6,962 nt of DNA from Chloroflexota bacterium. GTDB lineage: Bacteria > Chloroflexota > Limnocylindria > QHBO01. Positions 5,888-6,962 of this stretch are shown in pieces. Below the pieces are notes generated by a model that saw only the letters and a list, made by a program, of their open reading frames with translations, was not told the origin of the DNA and did not search any database. Position numbers and translations under genes: made by a program. Position 1 is the first letter of the stretch. Each line of letters begins with the position of its first letter. The stretch is taken from the NCBI GenBank assembly GCA_024636135.1, contig JAGXHP010000134.1, forward strand, positions 1 through 6,962, written 5' to 3'.

Positions 5888-6545
5888 CCGCAGCGTCCTC
5901 CGAGCGTGATCGCCAACGCGAGAAGCCGATCAGCGTGACCGCCAAGGCGCTGACGACGATGACGATGCCCGCAGCCAGGGCGGCATCGAACCAGAAGCCG
6001 TCGGGAAAGAGCACGATGAGCTGCGACCCCTCCGCGAACAGGTAGGTGCCGGGCGGGAAGAAGATCGCGTGGAAGGCCAGGAACGCCGGCTCGAAGGCCA
6101 CGGCGAAGACGATGGCGAGGACGAGGGCCGCGGCGCCGATGGACCCGGCGGCTGCCACCATGATCCGGCCCTGGCGGCGCCGCTCGCCTCGAAGCCACGC
6201 CCCGGTCACGCCCGCCATCGCGAGCGCCAGCACGGCGACCGCCACCAGGATCTGGACCAGCCGGGAGACATCGGACATGTGTGATCGCTCCCGCTCGTCG
6301 AGCAGCGGCTGCTCGCCATCCAGGCTGACCGCGAAATCGCCACCGAGGAACAGGTCGCCGAGGATCTCGGTCGTGACCCGGTCCACCTCGCCCGGGGCGA
6401 CGTCGAGCTCGGCCGCGACATCGTGCCGCGCCTGGAGCGCGGACGTGAACCACGGGTTGAAGAGGAGCAGCGGTCCGGTGAGGGTGATGGCGATCACCAG
6501 GGCGAGGCCGAAGAGGACGCCGGCCGGGCCGGGGGCGCGGGACAC
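5874..6545 (-). CDS. DUF1461 / TIGR01906-type integral membrane protein
   Basis: This is a 223-residue membrane protein of unknown function. Four helices are visible, near 9-30, 97-118, 128-150 and 188-208. The loop between helices 2 and 3 (RGERRRQGR, 119-127) and the C-tail (RWRSRSEDA, 210-218) are basic, so by the positive-inside rule both termini are cytoplasmic and the two long loops face outside. Those loops carry the segments I associate with DUF1461: ERSHMSDV (86-93) in loop 31-96, and FHAIFFPPGTYLF (158-170) with LIVLFPDGFWFD (176-187) in loop 151-187. The clustered His, Asp and aromatic residues there could make an extracytoplasmic binding site; that is inference. The start is GTG at 6545, 8 bp after the preceding stop, with no Shine-Dalgarno sequence. 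It sits between a YvlD-like protein and an intramembrane protease, which may suggest a shared envelope role. Confidence 0.8.
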   Translation of the reverse strand: MSRAPGPAGVLFGLALVIAITLTGPLLLFNPWFTSALQARHDVAAELDVAPGEVDRVTTEILGDLFLGGDFAVSLDGEQPLLDERERSHMSDVSRLVQILVAVAVLALAMAGVTGAWLRGERRRQGRIMVAAAGSIGAAALVLAIVFAVAFEPAFLAFHAIFFPPGTYLFAEGSQLIVLFPDGFWFDAALAAGIVIVVSALAVTLIGFSRWRSRSEDAAGDLI

Positions 6546-6553
6546 GTGGACCG

Positions 6554-6931
6554 TCAGAGAACGCGACCGGCCATACGGGTCGAGCCGATGAACATCGAGA
6601 GCGCGAGGCCCACGATGCTGATCACGATCGACCCGAGCAGTGCCGCGAGGAAGTCACCGACGACGAAGCCCAGGTCGAGCTCCGAGGAGATGGCGCCGGT
6701 CAGCACCAGCATCAGCGCGTTGATCACCAGCAGGAACAGGCCCAGGGTCATGATCGTGATCGGCAGCGTGAAGATGCGCAAGATCGGTCGCAGGAAGGTG
6801 TTCACGCCGGCGAAGATCGCCGCGACCAGCAACAGCTTCCACCACTCACCGGTGAACTCCAGGTTCGGAACCACGATCACCGCCACGTAGAGGGCGGCGG
6901 CGTTGACCAGGATCTGGATGACTCGGTCCAC
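6554..6931 (-). CDS. YvlD-like small membrane protein (phage holin 4_2 superfamily, PF04020)
   Basis: This 125-residue protein is almost entirely hydrophobic, with four helices near 4-22, 31-47, 55-78 and 90-115. The diagnostic core is NTFLRPILRIFTLPITIMTL (44-63) followed by GLFLLVINALMLVL (64-77), the N-x-L-R-P-I-L / T-L-P / T-L-G-L-F / I-N-A pattern of the YvlD and 'phage holin family 4' proteins. Despite that name these are widespread chromosomal proteins, and nothing nearby suggests a prophage or lysis cassette. The molecular function is unknown; Bacillus relatives belong to envelope-stress regulons. The start is GTG at 6931, giving MDRVIQILVNAAALYVAVIV, with no Shine-Dalgarno sequence. 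A -10-like TAGGCT lies 6 bases upstream. It is the first gene of the apparent six-gene operon, as far as the window shows. Confidence 0.85.
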   Translation of the reverse strand: MDRVIQILVNAAALYVAVIVVPNLEFTGEWWKLLLVAAIFAGVNTFLRPILRIFTLPITIMTLGLFLLVINALMLVLTGAISSELDLGFVVGDFLAALLGSIVISIVGLALSMFIGSTRMAGRVL

Positions 6932-6937
6932 GCGCCT

Positions 6938-6943
6938 AGCCTA
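6938..6943 (-). promoter_or_regulatory. Possible -10 element for a leaderless operon transcript
   Basis: TAGGCT (6943-6938) on the minus strand fits TAnnnT and is followed by six bases (AGGCGC) before the GTG start at 6931, the same geometry as at the Lrp-family gene. It sits in a short tandem repeat, GGCTAGGCTAGGC (6947-6935). With a 17-bp spacer the -35 box would fall at 6961-6966, mostly outside the window, so the call cannot be completed. Upstream genes might also be co-transcribed. Confidence 0.3.
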
Positions 6944-6962
6944 GCCGATGGCGTCCACGCCC

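Noticed and set aside
6554..6931. Prophage or lysis gene suggested by the 'phage holin' family name
   Set aside because: The core motif is that of chromosomal YvlD-like proteins, and there is no endolysin, integrase or structural phage gene nearby.

Overview
The window is 6,962 bp of high-GC bacterial chromosome. All seven genes I can support lie on the minus strand, so they read from the right edge to the left. Gene order and family content (YvlD-type small membrane protein, DUF1461 protein, site-2 protease with CBS domains, MoeA, a MoaC-MoaB fusion, and a large membrane Fe-S oxidoreductase) suggest a menaquinone-using, Gram-positive-like or Chloroflexota lineage. A soil or freshwater Chloroflexota such as the Limnocylindria is my best guess and an actinobacterium the main alternative. 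This is inferred from gene content alone. There are no tRNAs, rRNAs, insertion sequences, CRISPR arrays or phage genes.

Layout from the right edge. Positions 6932-6962 hold a possible promoter -10 element placed for a leaderless transcript. Next come six closely packed genes that look like one operon: a four-helix YvlD/PF04020 protein (6554-6931); a DUF1461 integral membrane protein (5874-6545); an M50 site-2 protease with two CBS domains (4740-5864); moeA (3538-4734); a moaC-moaB fusion overlapping moeA by 4 bp (2570-3541); and a 739-residue membrane Fe-S oxidoreductase resembling ETF:menaquinone oxidoreductase (329-2548). The gaps are 8, 9, 5, -4 and 21 bp. A 132-bp intergenic region (197-328) follows, with a good promoter and several inverted repeats. 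The last gene is the start of an Lrp/AsnC-family regulator (1-196), cut by the left edge.

How the parts may work together. MoeA and MoaC-MoaB supply three molybdenum-cofactor steps: cPMP formation (with MoaA, not present here), molybdopterin adenylylation and molybdate insertion. The Fe-S protein probably passes electrons from electron-transfer flavoprotein, reduced by acyl-CoA dehydrogenases, into the menaquinone pool. An Lrp-type regulator beside it would fit control of amino-acid or branched-chain catabolism. The three upstream membrane genes have no established link to either pathway.

The genes are individually familiar. The less ordinary points are in the non-coding details: a hairpin filling the gap between moaC-moaB and the Fe-S gene from stop codon to just before the start codon; a leaderless promoter with clustered inverted repeats ahead of the Lrp gene; and the absence of a recognisable Shine-Dalgarno sequence before all seven starts.
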